This document shows, piece after piece, positions 1 to 8,943 of a DNA stretch of 64,000 bases. A program made the position numbers and the translations under genes. The notes under the pieces were generated by a model. The model saw only the letters and a program-made list of their open reading frames with translations, did not search any database and had not been told where the DNA came from. Every line of letters starts with the position of its first letter. Positions within the stretch are counted from its first letter, which is position 1. The stretch is from positions 124,001 to 188,000 of the forward strand of contig LJSU01000019.1 in NCBI GenBank assembly GCA_001314705.1, written 5' to 3'. The DNA comes from Rhodobacteraceae bacterium HLUCCO07 (GTDB lineage Bacteria > Pseudomonadota > Alphaproteobacteria > Rhodobacterales > Rhodobacteraceae).

Positions 1-84
1 TCATCTCAACAAATTACCCCTATCTTCGCTGCTACGCAGCATTCGTCGCCCTGGCGGAGGGGCATCTGCGGCACCTGCGACCCG

Positions 85-107
85 GTTCCGGTCGCTTCGA
101 CCGGAAC
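85..107. promoter_or_regulatory. Perfect hairpin in phaZ leader
   Basis: GTTCCGGTCG and CGACCGGAAC form a 10-bp perfect inverted repeat around a CTT loop, ending 24 nt before the phaZ start. It could be an upstream terminator or a structure in the phaZ leader. There is no T-run after it, so a factor-independent terminator is not supported. Confidence 0.45.
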
Positions 108-131
108 ATGGCAACCCAGAAGGAGACGCAT

Positions 132-1415
132 ATGCGTTACATGGCCACCTACGACCTGATGGAAAGCTTCCGCAACACGAACCAATGGCTTGGGGCCTCC
201 GCCTCTGCACTTGCATCCTACCCGATCTTTTCCATGCTGCCAAACCCCGCACTGCATTGGATGGAAGCCTGGGGCGAAGTGACCGAACGCACGTTCCAGC
301 GCATGGTGGCCAAACCCGATTGGGGCATTCGCACCCATACCTGCCCCGATGGCCGCGATCACCTCGTCAATATCGAAACCGTGGTCGAAAAGCCCTTTGG
401 CGATCTCATCCATTTCAATGTCACCGGCCGCGACCCCAACCCCCGCCGCGTTCTGCTCGTGGCGCCGATGTCGGGCCACTACGCCACGCTTTTGCGCTCC
501 ACCGTGAAATCGCTACTGGTGGATTGTGAAGTTTACATAACCGACTGGCACAATGCCCGCGACATTCCGGTGTCCGAGGGCAAGTTCGACATCGAGGATT
601 ACACCCAATACCTCGTCGAATTCATGCGCGCGCTCGGCCCCGACACCCATGTCATCGCGGTCTGCCAGCCCGCGCCACTGGCGCTGGCCGCCACCGCCTA
701 TCTCGCCGAACAGGACCCCGAGGCCCAGCCGCGCACGCTCACGCTGATCGGCGGGCCGATCGACCCCGACGCGGCCGCCACCGATGTCACCGATTTCGGC
801 CGTCGCGTGACCATGGGCCAGCTCGAACATTCGATGATCCAGCGCGTCGGCTTCAAATACAAGGGCGTGGGCCGCATGGTCTATCCCGGCCTGCTGCAAC
901 TTGCGTCGTTCATTTCGATGAACGCCGAGCGCCACACCACGGCCTTCCGCGACCAGATCATGCGCGTGATGCGCGACGAAGCGGGCGATCACGATCCGCA
1001 TAACCGCTTTTACGACGAGTATCTCGCGGTGATGGACATGACGTCGGAATTCTACCTTTCCACCGTCGAACGCATCTTCAAGGATCGCGAGATCGCGAAA
1101 AACGAATTCGTGGTCGATGGCCACAAGGTCGATATCGGCAAGATCACCACCGTCGCGGTCAAGACTGTCGAGGGCGAGAAGGACGACATTTCCGCCCCCG
1201 GCCAATGCGTCGCGGCGCTCGATCTATGCACCGGGCTGCCCGATGCGAAGAAGGCGTCGCATGTCGAACCGGGCGCGGGCCATTACGGCATCTTCGCCGG
1301 GTCGAGCTGGCGCAACAACATCCGTCCGCTGGTGCTCGATTTCATCGACGCCAACTCGGGTGGGAAATCAGGCGGGAAATCGGCCAAACCCGCCAACAAG
1401 AACGCCGCCGCCTGA
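132..1415 (+). CDS. phaZ: Intracellular polyhydroxyalkanoate (PHB) depolymerase
   Basis: A 427-residue cytoplasmic alpha/beta hydrolase of the intracellular PHB depolymerase family, which mobilises storage polyester to 3-hydroxybutyrate oligomers. The nucleophile motif is the family-typical VCQP at Cys178 in place of the usual GxSxG serine, and the late GAGHYG supplies the catalytic His. The C-terminal tail is a Gly/Lys/Asn/Ala-rich low-complexity stretch. I chose the ATG at 132, not the in-frame ATG at 108, because AAGGAG at 120-125 sits 6 nt before it; the upstream ATG overlaps the leader hairpin. No signal peptide is visible, which fits action on cytoplasmic granules. Polymer synthesis genes often lie next to phaZ, but the window starts too close to see them. 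Confidence 0.9.
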   Translation: MRYMATYDLMESFRNTNQWLGASASALASYPIFSMLPNPALHWMEAWGEVTERTFQRMVAKPDWGIRTHTCPDGRDHLVNIETVVEKPFGDLIHFNVTGRDPNPRRVLLVAPMSGHYATLLRSTVKSLLVDCEVYITDWHNARDIPVSEGKFDIEDYTQYLVEFMRALGPDTHVIAVCQPAPLALAATAYLAEQDPEAQPRTLTLIGGPIDPDAAATDVTDFGRRVTMGQLEHSMIQRVGFKYKGVGRMVYPGLLQLASFISMNAERHTTAFRDQIMRVMRDEAGDHDPHNRFYDEYLAVMDMTSEFYLSTVERIFKDREIAKNEFVVDGHKVDIGKITTVAVKTVEGEKDDISAPGQCVAALDLCTGLPDAKKASHVEPGAGHYGIFAGSSWRNNIRPLVLDFIDANSGGKSGGKSAKPANKNAAA

Positions 1416-1423
1416 GGCCGCCC

Positions 1424-1993
1424 ATGCACCGCGTCACCTTTTCCTGCACCTGCGGCTCCGTCGCGGGACAGATCAGGGTGGCCTCCCCCGCCGCGGGCAA
1501 TCATGTCGTCTGTCACTGCCCCGATTGCCGCACGGCCGAGCTTGCCCTGGGCCAGCCCGACCCCGACCCGGACGGTGTGGCGATCTGGCAGACGATGCCA
1601 GACTGCGTTCAGATCGAACAGGGCGCCGACCGGCTCGCCATCCTCCGGCTCTCGCCCAAGGGCCTCTACCGCTGGCATGCCACCTGCTGCGGCGCGCCGA
1701 TGTTCAACACCCTGCGCCACCCGCGCCTTGCCTTTGCCGGGATCAGCGCCGCGCGGCTCTCCGACACCACGCCGCTCGGCCCGGTGACCTGCCATGCCTT
1801 CATGGCCAAACCCGGCGGCGGCTACCGGCACACGGGCTTCAACCGCGCGGGCCTGCGCATCCTGCGGATGATGCTGCGCGCCAATCTCTCGGGCACATGG
1901 CGCGCCACGCCGTTCTTCGATGCCCAAGGCCAGCCCCGCGCCGACATCCGCGTCTTGTCCAGGGCCGAACGCACGGCGCTTCGACAACCCTGA
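1424..1993 (+). CDS. GFA/CENP-V-like zinc protein (DUF6151-like)
   Basis: A 189-residue protein starting 9 nt after the phaZ stop. Its N-terminus carries CxCGxxxG and then CHCPDCR, followed by a CCG motif near residue 86, the zinc-binding pattern of the glutathione-dependent formaldehyde-activating (GFA) fold. The overall layout resembles the DUF6151 branch, whose function is unknown. True GFA activity should not be assumed. The short spacing suggests translation coupled to phaZ. The last 40 residues are basic and look partly helical. Confidence 0.7.
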   Translation: MHRVTFSCTCGSVAGQIRVASPAAGNHVVCHCPDCRTAELALGQPDPDPDGVAIWQTMPDCVQIEQGADRLAILRLSPKGLYRWHATCCGAPMFNTLRHPRLAFAGISAARLSDTTPLGPVTCHAFMAKPGGGYRHTGFNRAGLRILRMMLRANLSGTWRATPFFDAQGQPRADIRVLSRAERTALRQP

Positions 1994-2109
1994 CCCCGGA
2001 ACCGTGCCCCGGCCGCTTGACACCGCCGCGCCGGCCGGTCAAACACCCTGCGAGCAAGATACCCGCAACCGGGCGTTCCGTGGGCGCCAAACCGACGAGG
2101 AGCAAGGCC

Positions 2110-4068
2110 ATGCATGACGGCCCGTCCCAGATTTCCCTGACATTGCCCGATGGCAACGCGCGCCAATACCCGGCCGGGATCACCCCCGCCGACGTCGCCG
2201 CCGACATCTCGTCCAGCCTCGCCAAGAAGGCGATCAGCGCCCATGTCAACGGCACCCACTGGGATCTGCAATGGCCGATCGCCGAGGATGCCAGCATCGC
2301 CATCAACACGATGAAGGACGACGCCCCCGCGCTCGAACTCATCCGCCACGACCTCGCCCATATCATGGCCCGCGCGGTTCAGGAGATCTGGCCCGACGTC
2401 AAGGTCACCATCGGCCCGGTCATCGACAATGGCTGGTATTACGATTTCGACCGCGAAGAGCCCTTCACCCCCGAGGATCTCGGCCGGATCGAGGCGCGCA
2501 TGAAACAGATCATCGCCGCCCGCGATCCCGTCCGCACCGAGCTCTGGCCCCGCGAAAAGGCGATCGAGCATTATCGCGGCACGCACGAACCCTACAAGAT
2601 CGAGCTGATCGACGCGATCCCCGAGGGCCAGCCCATTCGCATGTATTGGCACGGGGACTGGCAGGATCTCTGCCGCGGCCCGCACCTGCAGCATACGGGC
2701 CAGGTGCCCGCCGACGCCTTCAAGCTGATGAGCGTGGCCGGCGCCTACTGGCGCGGCGACTCGAACCGCGCCATGCTGCAACGCATCTACGGCGTCGCCT
2801 TCAAGACCCGCGACGACCTCAAGAAATACCTGCACATGCTCGAAGAGGCCGCCAAGCGCGACCACCGCAAGCTGGGTCGCGAGATGGACCTCTTCCACAT
2901 GCAGGAAGAAGCCCCGGGACAGGTCTTCTGGCACCCGAACGGCTGGTCGATCTACACCACGCTCCAGGATTACATGCGCCGGATGCAGACCCGCGGCGGC
3001 TATGTCGAGGTCAACACGCCGCAAGTGGTGGACCGCAAGCTGTGGGAGGCTTCGGGCCACTGGGAAAAATACCAGGACAACATGTTCATCGTCGAGGTCG
3101 ACGAGGAACACGCGCGCGAAAAGGCCGTGAACGCGCTCAAGCCGATGAACTGCCCCTGTCACGTGCAGATCTTCAACCAGGGCCTCAAGAGCTATCGCGA
3201 CCTGCCCCTGCGCATGGCCGAATTCGGATCGTGCAACCGCTATGAGCCCTCGGGCGCGCTGCATGGCATCATGCGGGTGCGTGGCTTCGTTCAGGACGAT
3301 GCGCATATCTTCTGCACCGAGGACCAGATCGAGGAAGAAACCCGTATCTTCATCGACTTCCTCTCCACTGTCTATCGCGATCTCGGGTTCGAGAGTTTCT
3401 CGGTCAAGTTCTCCGACCGCCCTGACATGCGCGCCGGGGCCGACGCGGTCTGGGACAAGGCCGAGGAGGCGCTCAAATCCGCGACCGTCGCGGCGGGCTG
3501 CGATTTCGATCTCAACCCCGGCGAAGGCGCCTTCTATGGACCGAAACTCGAATTCGTGCTCACCGACGCGATCGGGCGCGACTGGCAATGCGGCACGCTC
3601 CAGGTCGATTTCGTGCTGCCCGAACGGCTCGACGCCACCTATATCGGCCAGGACGGCGCGAAACACCGCCCCGTCATGCTCCACCGCGCCACGCTGGGCA
3701 GTTTCGAACGCTTCATCGGCATCCTGATCGAGGAACATGCCGGCAAGCTGCCGTTCTGGCTCGCCCCGCGGCAGGTGGTGGTGGCCACCATCGTCTCGGA
3801 GGCCGATGATTACGCGCATGAGGTCGTGACCGCCCTGCGCGCCGCGGGCATCCGCGCCGAGACCGACACCCGCAACGAAAAGATCAACTACAAGGTGCGC
3901 GAACATTCGGTCGCCAAGGTGCCGGTGATCCTCGCGCTCGGCCATCGCGAGGTCGAGGACCGCACCGTCACCCTGCGTCGGCTGGGCGAGAAACAGACCC
4001 GCGTCGCACCGCTTGACGAAGTGACGAGCGCGCTTGCCGCCGAGGCCACGCCCCCCGACCTGCGCTAG
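2110..4068 (+). CDS. thrS: Threonine--tRNA ligase
   Basis: A 652-residue class II aminoacyl-tRNA synthetase that charges tRNA-Thr. In order I see an N-terminal TGS domain ([16 protein letters not shown] onward), the SAD editing domain with HDLAH and the zinc-type CRGPH motif, the catalytic core with MNCPCH and [10 protein letters not shown], and a C-terminal anticodon-binding domain from about [11 protein letters not shown]. The length is normal for a bacterial ThrRS. The start is fixed by GAGGAG at 2097-2102, 7 nt before the ATG; the much longer in-frame reading upstream overlaps the GFA-like gene and is not coding. Confidence 0.97.
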   Translation: MHDGPSQISLTLPDGNARQYPAGITPADVAADISSSLAKKAISAHVNGTHWDLQWPIAEDASIAINTMKDDAPALELIRHDLAHIMARAVQEIWPDVKVTIGPVIDNGWYYDFDREEPFTPEDLGRIEARMKQIIAARDPVRTELWPREKAIEHYRGTHEPYKIELIDAIPEGQPIRMYWHGDWQDLCRGPHLQHTGQVPADAFKLMSVAGAYWRGDSNRAMLQRIYGVAFKTRDDLKKYLHMLEEAAKRDHRKLGREMDLFHMQEEAPGQVFWHPNGWSIYTTLQDYMRRMQTRGGYVEVNTPQVVDRKLWEASGHWEKYQDNMFIVEVDEEHAREKAVNALKPMNCPCHVQIFNQGLKSYRDLPLRMAEFGSCNRYEPSGALHGIMRVRGFVQDDAHIFCTEDQIEEETRIFIDFLSTVYRDLGFESFSVKFSDRPDMRAGADAVWDKAEEALKSATVAAGCDFDLNPGEGAFYGPKLEFVLTDAIGRDWQCGTLQVDFVLPERLDATYIGQDGAKHRPVMLHRATLGSFERFIGILIEEHAGKLPFWLAPRQVVVATIVSEADDYAHEVVTALRAAGIRAETDTRNEKINYKVREHSVAKVPVILALGHREVEDRTVTLRRLGEKQTRVAPLDEVTSALAAEATPPDLR

Positions 4069-4097
4069 GACGCGGAGTTTCCACGCCAATCCGTTCC

Positions 4098-4121
4098 GCC
4101 CGGGCCACCCCTGGCCCGGGC
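4098..4121 (+). terminator. Hairpin terminator after thrS
   Basis: GCCCGGGCC and GGCCCGGGC form a perfect 9-bp stem with loop ACCCCT, 29 nt past the thrS stop. There is no T-run, so termination may need Rho or the hairpin may only stabilise the 3' end. Confidence 0.55.
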
Positions 4122-4390
4122 CTGCGGTCCGTGATTCGGCCTGATTCTGCCGGAACATGCGAATCTGTCGTTTCCGCTTGGCGGACAATAATTGAGCCTT
4201 GGAACGATTGTTTCTGCAAATGGCCGGCCACGGGGCCTGCACCATGCTCCTGTCGCCACCGGACTCGTGGAAATCGCGGAGTCATCGTAATCTCAAGATC
4301 TGGTCGGTCATGGCAAACGGGATGCGTTCGCGCTGCCGGGCCCTTTGAACCTCGCGCGCGACGCGACGACTGCAAACCTGGGGACTCAAG
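4122..4390. other. Gene-free region before the acidic protein gene
   Basis: Together with the thrS terminator this makes a 322-bp gap. I see no supported reading frame here. It must hold the promoter for the acidic protein gene, but no good -35/-10 pair stands out. Confidence 0.5.
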
Positions 4391-5383
4391 ATGTCAAAGA
4401 TTTTCACCTATGAAGAGGACGGCCTCTCTTACACCGTCACCGTGTACGAAGATGAGAATGGCGGCGTTTTCGCCGATATCGGCGTCGACAGCGGGCACAT
4501 GGATGTGAATGCCGTCTATTTCGGAGACGACGATTTCAGCGGCCCGAGCGCCGATCTCAACGGGCCGCTCAACATGAATGGCGGCGGCTCGCAACTCGAG
4601 GGCGAACAGGTCCAGTGGGACGACGCCGTGGAACTCAGCCGCCCGGGTCTCGGCCGCGAGGGCGAGGACAAGGAAACCTATCTCGGCGAGGGCGATACAA
4701 TGACCCTCGAGCTTGATGTCGAAAGCGCCGACGAGATCGACATCTTCGGCATTCGCGCCACGTCCACGAGCACCGAGGAAGGCTCGATCAAGGCGGTCTC
4801 GGGCGACCCCGAGGAAGAAGAGGACGAAGACGACGAAGACGACGACGAAGACGAAGACGAAGACGAAGACGAAGACGAAGACGAAGACGAAGACGAAGAC
4901 GAAGAGGACGCAACCTATGACAAGGTGTTTTTCGTCGAATCCGAATCCGAGGATGGCGAGATGATCGCCGGTGATCCGATCATCTGGGACGAGCTCGAGG
5001 ACGAGGACATCGAGGCCGCCGGCCTTGATCCCGAAGAGGCCGAGGGCACCTTTGCCAACTATGTCGCCGTCTTCGACGAGGTCGGGTATTTCCCCATCGA
5101 AGACATGCAGGACGTTCGCTTCTACGAAACGAACGAAGACGGCTACCCCGAGGAGATCGAGGAGATGCGGCTGACCGCACCCGAGGAAGGTTTCGAGGAT
5201 GCCGACGCCCTTGTCGCCGCCTATGATGAGATGATCGAGGAGATGGACGAGTCATCCTCCGACATGGACGAAGACGACACGGAGGGTATGATGATCTCGC
5301 TCCTGGGGGACGAGGACACTGCCGAAGAGCCGGACTCCGAGGAAGAGGAGCCCGAGCAGGAAGAGGAAGTCGAGCTTCTCTGA
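4391..5383 (+). CDS. Highly acidic hypothetical protein with Asp-Glu repeat
   Basis: A 330-residue protein of unknown function. Residues 1-140 form a Gly/Asp-rich, probably beta-rich domain beginning MSKIFTYEEDGLSYTV. Residues about 141-175 are almost only Asp and Glu and include ten perfect DE dipeptides encoded by the hexamer tract at 4844-4903. A second folded-looking part follows (about 176-290), and the C-terminus is again acidic with a run of Glu. No signal peptide, membrane segment or metal-site signature is seen, although the charge could bind cations. GGGGA lies 8 nt before the ATG. The gene stands alone between two hairpins. I recognise no family. Confidence 0.8.
   Translation: MSKIFTYEEDGLSYTVTVYEDENGGVFADIGVDSGHMDVNAVYFGDDDFSGPSADLNGPLNMNGGGSQLEGEQVQWDDAVELSRPGLGREGEDKETYLGEGDTMTLELDVESADEIDIFGIRATSTSTEEGSIKAVSGDPEEEEDEDDEDDDEDEDEDEDEDEDEDEDEDEEDATYDKVFFVESESEDGEMIAGDPIIWDELEDEDIEAAGLDPEEAEGTFANYVAVFDEVGYFPIEDMQDVRFYETNEDGYPEEIEEMRLTAPEEGFEDADALVAAYDEMIEEMDESSSDMDEDDTEGMMISLLGDEDTAEEPDSEEEEPEQEEEVELL
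4844..4903 (+). repeat. GACGAA hexanucleotide tract, 10 copies
   Basis: Ten perfect tandem copies of GACGAA, in frame as Asp-Glu, inside the acidic protein gene. Copy-number slippage would change protein length by two residues per unit without breaking the frame. Confidence 0.97.
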
Positions 5384-5410
5384 CCCTCGGCCTTCGCGGA
5401 AACGAGTGCT

Positions 5411-5435
5411 GCGCCGGGCCGATCAGGTCCGGCGC
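5411..5435 (+). terminator. Hairpin after the acidic protein gene
   Basis: GCGCCGG and CCGGCGC pair around GCCGATCAGGT, 27 nt past the stop codon. No T-run follows. A related dyad with the same GATCAGG core lies between nuoK and nuoJ at 34981-35003, so this may be a small dispersed palindrome used as a 3' hairpin. Confidence 0.5.
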
Positions 5436-5593
5436 TTCGCGTTCCGCACCCCGCTGCGCGCGATCTCGCGCGACCGGGGACCCACCGTCGCCCTGCGGCG
5501 CGCTTCGGCGGGAACCGCAAATCGCACTTGACCCGGCCTGCCGGGCGGCACCGCGCGCTGCATTGATCAATTTTTCCTTGCCGGATGCCGCGA

Positions 5594-5672
5594 CGCGGCG
5601 GTGCACGCCCGGCAGCCGGGGCGCAGCCGCGGATCACCCCCCGCTCGCGGCCCGTTCAGCGATGTGTTAACC
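5594..5672 (+). repeat. GGCAGCCGG intergenic element, copy 1
   Basis: Begins with 27 bp (5594-5620) identical to the start of copy 4 at 61142, then a degenerate GCAGCCG unit, TCACCCCCC, 24 nt of unrelated sequence and TTAACC. Related copies lie at 21821, 48136 and 61142. Confidence 0.75.
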
Positions 5673-5910
5673 GCATCGTTCCGCCGCGCCGCAGCATCGC
5701 CCACGCCCCTGCATGAGGGGCCGGGGATGAAACATTCCGATACCGGAACCCACACGCGCCCTTGCCCTTGCCGCTTGCTGTTTGCCGCGTTTTCAACGAC
5801 TTGCGCCCGTGCCCGCATCACATCGCCTCACGCATATCCCACCCCTCCTGACGCTCACGTGAAGCACGGGCTCGTGAGTGGCCCGTGAGCTGGCCGGGTT
5901 GCTACCAATT

Positions 5911-5930
5911 CACCATCGCAATGGTGCGAT
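5911..5930. promoter_or_regulatory. Overlapping dyads before the DUF2282 gene
   Basis: CACCAT/ATGGTG (5911-5916, 5921-5926) overlaps ATCGCA/TGCGAT (5915-5920, 5925-5930), so two alternative dyads share one 20-bp site. It ends 31 nt before the start codon. It may be an operator or alternative RNA hairpins in the leader. Confidence 0.35.
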
Positions 5931-5961
5931 CCGAAATTCACCGATCAAAAGGGAGATCAAA

Positions 5962-6267
5962 ATGTCCAATACAATCAAGACCATGGCCATCGCCACCGCC
6001 GTCACTGCCGCAATGGCCAGTCACGCCACCACGGCCTCGGCAGAGGAAAAGGTCAAGTGCTACGGCGTCTCGCTCGCCGGTGAGAACGATTGCAAGGCCG
6101 GCGCCGGCACCACCTGCGCGGGCACCTCGACCGTCGATTACCAGGGCAACGCCTGGACCCTCGTCGACGAGGGCACCTGCACCACGATGGAGCTTCCCGA
6201 AATGGCCGACGGCACGCCCCGCAAGGGCAGCCTCGAAGAGCTCGACCGCGACCTGCCGCAATCGTAA
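5962..6267 (+). CDS. bufA: Bufferin-type RiPP precursor (DUF2282)
   Basis: A 101-residue precursor of the DUF2282 family. Residues 1-27 are a Sec-type signal peptide ending ASA before EEK. The core has the family pattern of four cysteines at 33, 44, 52 and 73, within [19 protein letters not shown] and GTCTTM, plus the conserved [10 protein letters not shown]. In studied bufferins of Caulobacter an MNIO enzyme oxidises core cysteines to thiooxazole-type groups and the secreted peptide binds copper; the same is inferred here from the following bufB and bufC homologues. GGGAGA at 5951-5956 is a good ribosome binding site, 5 nt before the ATG. A hairpin follows the gene, probably favouring precursor expression. 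Confidence 0.88.
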   Translation: MSNTIKTMAIATAVTAAMASHATTASAEEKVKCYGVSLAGENDCKAGAGTTCAGTSTVDYQGNAWTLVDEGTCTTMELPEMADGTPRKGSLEELDRDLPQS

Positions 6268-6273
6268 CCCCCT

Positions 6274-6300
6274 GTCGGGTGGGGATAATTCCCACCCGAC
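6274..6300 (+). promoter_or_regulatory. Intercistronic hairpin between bufA and bufB
   Basis: GTCGGGTGGG and CCCACCCGAC form a perfect 10-bp stem with a 7-nt GATAATT loop, inside the 56-nt gap between the two genes. It could partially terminate or protect the bufA transcript, giving more precursor than enzyme. Confidence 0.65.
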
Positions 6301-6323
6301 GCCCCTTGCCCACGGTGATCCCG

Positions 6324-7193
6324 ATGCTCGATCAAACCCCGGTCAACACCCTCCCCCACGCCCCCGGCGTCGGCTACAAACCCCAGCATTACAGCGCGAT
6401 CATCGCCGATCCGGGCCCGGTCCGCTGGCTCGAGGTGCATGCCGAGAACTACATGGGCGACGGTGGCCGCCCGATCGCGCAACTGCGGCACCTGGCCGAG
6501 CGTTTCCCGATCTCCGTTCATGGGGTCGGTCTCTCGATCGGCGGCGAGGGGCGGCTCGACCCCGATCATCTCGCGCGCCTGCGCCATCTCTGCGACTGGC
6601 TGCAACCGGCGAGCTTTTCCGAACATCTCGCATGGTCCACCCATGACAGCGCCTTTCTCAACGACCTCCTGCCACTGCCATATACCGACGAAACCCTGTC
6701 CCGCGTTTGCGACCATATCGACGAATTGCAGGAGTCCATTGGCCGCCCGATGCTGCTCGAAAACCCGTCCTCCTATCTCGCCTTTGCCGAAAGCACGTGG
6801 GAAGAGACTGATTTTCTTGCCGAAATTTCCCGCCGCACCGGCTGCGGGCTGCTGCTTGATGTCAACAACGTCTTCGTCTCCGCAACCAATCTCGGCTTCT
6901 CGCCCCAAGGCTATATCGACGCCTTCCCGCTCGAGCGCGTGGGCGAGATCCACCTTGCCGGGCACGACACCGACGAAGACGATCACGGCCGCCCCCTCCT
7001 GATCGACAGCCACGGGCGCGCGGTCGATGAACCCGTCTGGGCGCTGCTCGATCACACGCTGGCCCGCTCCGGCCCCCGCCCCACGCTCATCGAATGGGAC
7101 AACGACGTGCCCGACTGGCCCGCCCTTGTGGACGAAGCCGCCCGCGCAGACGCCGCGTTGGTCGCTGCGCATCCCGCCGAGGCGCCGGCATGA
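6324..7193 (+). CDS. bufB: MNIO-type RiPP maturation enzyme (DUF692)
   Basis: A 289-residue DUF692 protein, the multinuclear non-haem iron oxidase (MNIO) family that includes MbnB and BufB. It is a TIM-barrel enzyme; conserved stretches visible are HGVGLSIGG (His66), [39 protein letters not shown] and TLIEWDND, which carry the His, Glu, Asn and Asp metal ligands. It is expected to modify core cysteines of the upstream DUF2282 precursor with iron and oxygen. I start at ATG 6324; an in-frame GTG at 6315 is the alternative. The stop overlaps the next start (ATGA), so bufC is translationally coupled. Confidence 0.9.
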   Translation: MLDQTPVNTLPHAPGVGYKPQHYSAIIADPGPVRWLEVHAENYMGDGGRPIAQLRHLAERFPISVHGVGLSIGGEGRLDPDHLARLRHLCDWLQPASFSEHLAWSTHDSAFLNDLLPLPYTDETLSRVCDHIDELQESIGRPMLLENPSSYLAFAESTWEETDFLAEISRRTGCGLLLDVNNVFVSATNLGFSPQGYIDAFPLERVGEIHLAGHDTDEDDHGRPLLIDSHGRAVDEPVWALLDHTLARSGPRPTLIEWDNDVPDWPALVDEAARADAALVAAHPAEAPA

Positions 7194-7951
7194 CCCGCCA
7201 AGGCGCGTTCCGCAGCGCGATCCTCGATCCCGCGCAGCCCATGCCCCCCGATCTTCTTGATGGGCGCGGCGGACCCGCCGGGCGGAGCTTCTCGGTCTAT
7301 CGCAACAATGTCGCCGTCTCGCTCACCGAGGCGCTGGAACAGACCTTCCCGGTCATCCGCAAGCTGATCGGCGCGCGGGCCTTCGCCACCCTCGCCGGCA
7401 CCTACCTGCGCGCGCACCCGCCCCGATCGCCCGTCCTGTCGCGCTATGGTGCGGATTTCCCCGACTTTCTCGCACGATGCGAACCGCTGGCGCATCTGGG
7501 CTATCTTCCCGATACCGCCCGGCTCGAACGCGCCCTCGTCGACAGCTACCATGCCGCCGACACCGACCCGACCGACCCGGCCATCTTCAGCCAGACCCCG
7601 CCCGAGGACCTGCCCCGCCTGCGCCTGCGCCTTGCACCGGCCACGCGGCTCCTGCGCTCGCCCTGGCCGATCCACGGCATCTGGCGCTTCAACACCCAAG
7701 AGGGCACCCCAAAGCCCCCGCATCGGTCACAGGACGTGCTTGTCACCCGCCCGGATTTCGACCCGCTCCCCCGGCTGCTGCCCCGGGGCGGCGCAGAGTT
7801 CCTGTCGGCCATCACCTCCGACCTGCCGTTGGGTGACGCCATGGAGCGGGCCACCGAAACCGCAGAGGATTTCGATCTTTCCGCCCTGCTCGGCCTGCTG
7901 TTGCAGGACAATGCCATCACAGATGCAGCCCTGGACGAGGAGGCCCCATGA
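7190..7951 (+). CDS. bufC: RiPP maturation partner protein (DUF2063)
   Basis: A 253-residue protein with an N-terminal DUF2063 domain, the partner found with DUF692 enzymes (MbnC/BufC/HvfC type). Family landmarks are the [29 protein letters not shown] region and [31 protein letters not shown] split across residues 35-115. It probably helps bind or present the precursor to BufB. It overlaps bufB by four bases (ATGA), and its own stop overlaps the next start in the same way. Confidence 0.87.
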   Translation: MTRQGAFRSAILDPAQPMPPDLLDGRGGPAGRSFSVYRNNVAVSLTEALEQTFPVIRKLIGARAFATLAGTYLRAHPPRSPVLSRYGADFPDFLARCEPLAHLGYLPDTARLERALVDSYHAADTDPTDPAIFSQTPPEDLPRLRLRLAPATRLLRSPWPIHGIWRFNTQEGTPKPPHRSQDVLVTRPDFDPLPRLLPRGGAEFLSAITSDLPLGDAMERATETAEDFDLSALLGLLLQDNAITDAALDEEAP

Positions 7952-8532
7952 ACACCCTGATCCGCATTCACCACGCCACCGCGAAGGCGCTCGAACGCAG
8001 CGACTGGCTCCTGCCGACACTGGCGCGCGTTCTCTTCGCCGCTATCCTGCTGGTCTATTTCTGGAAATCGGCCCTGACCAAGCTCGGCGACGGCATGCTT
8101 GGCCTATTCTCCCCGTCCATGGGCGCCTATGCCCAGATCTTCCCCCGCGCGATGGAGGCCGCAGACTATGACATCTCGCAACTCGGGCTGTTCCACTGGG
8201 CCGTGGTCACGGCCGGAACATGGGGCGAATTCCTGCTGCCGGTGCTGGTCGTTCTGGGCCTCTTCGCCCGCCTTGCCGCGCTCGGCATGATCGGCTTTGT
8301 CGTGGTGATGACCCTGACCGATCTTTACGGCCATGATGTCATCTCCGAACCGGCCAGCCTCGGCGCATGGTTCGACGGTGCGCCCGGCAGCATCATCCTC
8401 GACCAGCGCGCGCTCTGGGTCTTCCTGCTCGTCACTCTTGTCATCAAGGGCGCAGGCCCGCTCTCGCTCGACCGTGTGCTTCTGAACCGCGCTCCGGCGC
8501 GGGATTCAGCCGCCGTGCCGCTATCGAACTGA
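7948..8532 (+). CDS. DoxX-family membrane protein of the buf operon
   Basis: A 194-residue integral membrane protein of the DoxX family with about four hydrophobic helices (near residues 25-42, 80-105, 107-125 and 155-170). It starts inside the end of bufC (ATGA), so it is the fourth gene of this operon. DoxX proteins accompany many DUF2282/DUF692/DUF2063 operons; their job is not established, and a link to the redox state or export of the product is only a guess. The convergent gene ends 13 nt beyond its stop. Confidence 0.82.
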   Translation: MNTLIRIHHATAKALERSDWLLPTLARVLFAAILLVYFWKSALTKLGDGMLGLFSPSMGAYAQIFPRAMEAADYDISQLGLFHWAVVTAGTWGEFLLPVLVVLGLFARLAALGMIGFVVVMTLTDLYGHDVISEPASLGAWFDGAPGSIILDQRALWVFLLVTLVIKGAGPLSLDRVLLNRAPARDSAAVPLSN

Positions 8533-8544
8533 AGGCATCGGCAC

Positions 8545-8913
8545 TCAGAAATGCGATTTCGGCTCGTCCGGCCGCCCCGCGGCCAGCGCGAGGATACCAC
8601 CGAGGACACAGAACCCGATCGGGAACATGGTAAAGACGCCAAAGCCGAAGGCGTAATACGTCAGCCCCCCGGCAATCAGCATGCAGATCCCGCCCCAAAG
8701 CGCGCGGACCTTGGCCATCGCCCCGCCGGCAATCGCCAGAAGCGGTGCGAGGAAACTCGCCGCGCGGATCAGTTCGGGGTTGTCGACCGGTCCGAAAATC
8801 TCGGTCAGCTCGGCATGACGCGCCGTCGCTTCCGTCCACCCGTAAGAAAAGAACCCGATCACCATCGCGATCAGACCGCCGATAATCCCGAGCATCAAGG
8901 CCGCATTGCGCAT
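8545..8913 (-). CDS. Small four-helix membrane protein, conserved hypothetical
   Basis: A 122-residue protein that is mostly hydrophobic: helices near residues 5-25, 50-65, 70-88 and 90-112, ending in a polar RPDEPKSHF tail. The Gly/Ala-rich helix pattern resembles DUF4064-like proteins, but I cannot assign a function. It is convergent with the DoxX gene and lies 30 nt downstream of the ArsC/Spx-like gene on the same strand, so the two may be co-transcribed. Confidence 0.7.
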   Translation of the reverse strand: MRNAALMLGIIGGLIAMVIGFFSYGWTEATARHAELTEIFGPVDNPELIRAASFLAPLLAIAGGAMAKVRALWGGICMLIAGGLTYYAFGFGVFTMFPIGFCVLGGILALAAGRPDEPKSHF

Positions 8914-8943
8914 CTTTTCACCTCTTTTCCCGCAGAACCCCGC

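Larger units (their letters stand above)
5436..5961. other. Gene-free region upstream of the buf operon
   Basis: With the preceding hairpin the gap is 578 bp. It contains one copy of the GGCAGCCGG element (5594-5672), an 8-bp palindrome TCACGTGA at 5855-5862 and overlapping dyads at 5911-5930 in front of the DUF2282 gene. I see no coding signal. No convincing sigma70 promoter for the buf operon was found, so an alternative sigma factor is possible. Confidence 0.5.

Noticed and set aside
1-131. Gene on the minus strand at the left edge
   Set aside because: The open frames there are antisense to phaZ and carry no recognisable protein; nothing supports a second gene start within this short edge.
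1117-2109. In-frame extension upstream of thrS
   Set aside because: It overlaps phaZ and the GFA-like gene in another frame; homology and the ribosome binding site begin at 2110.
1822-4245. 807-codon minus-strand open frame opposite thrS
   Set aside because: Antisense shadow of thrS with no homology signal.
4844-4903. CRISPR or minisatellite array
   Set aside because: The unit is a 6-bp in-frame coding repeat without spacers. No other direct-repeat array resembling CRISPR was seen anywhere.
5885-5960. ECF sigma-factor promoter upstream of the bufferin gene
   Set aside because: GCTACC and CGAA occur, but 25 nt apart, which does not fit the roughly 16-nt spacing I recall for the Caulobacter SigF-type promoter.
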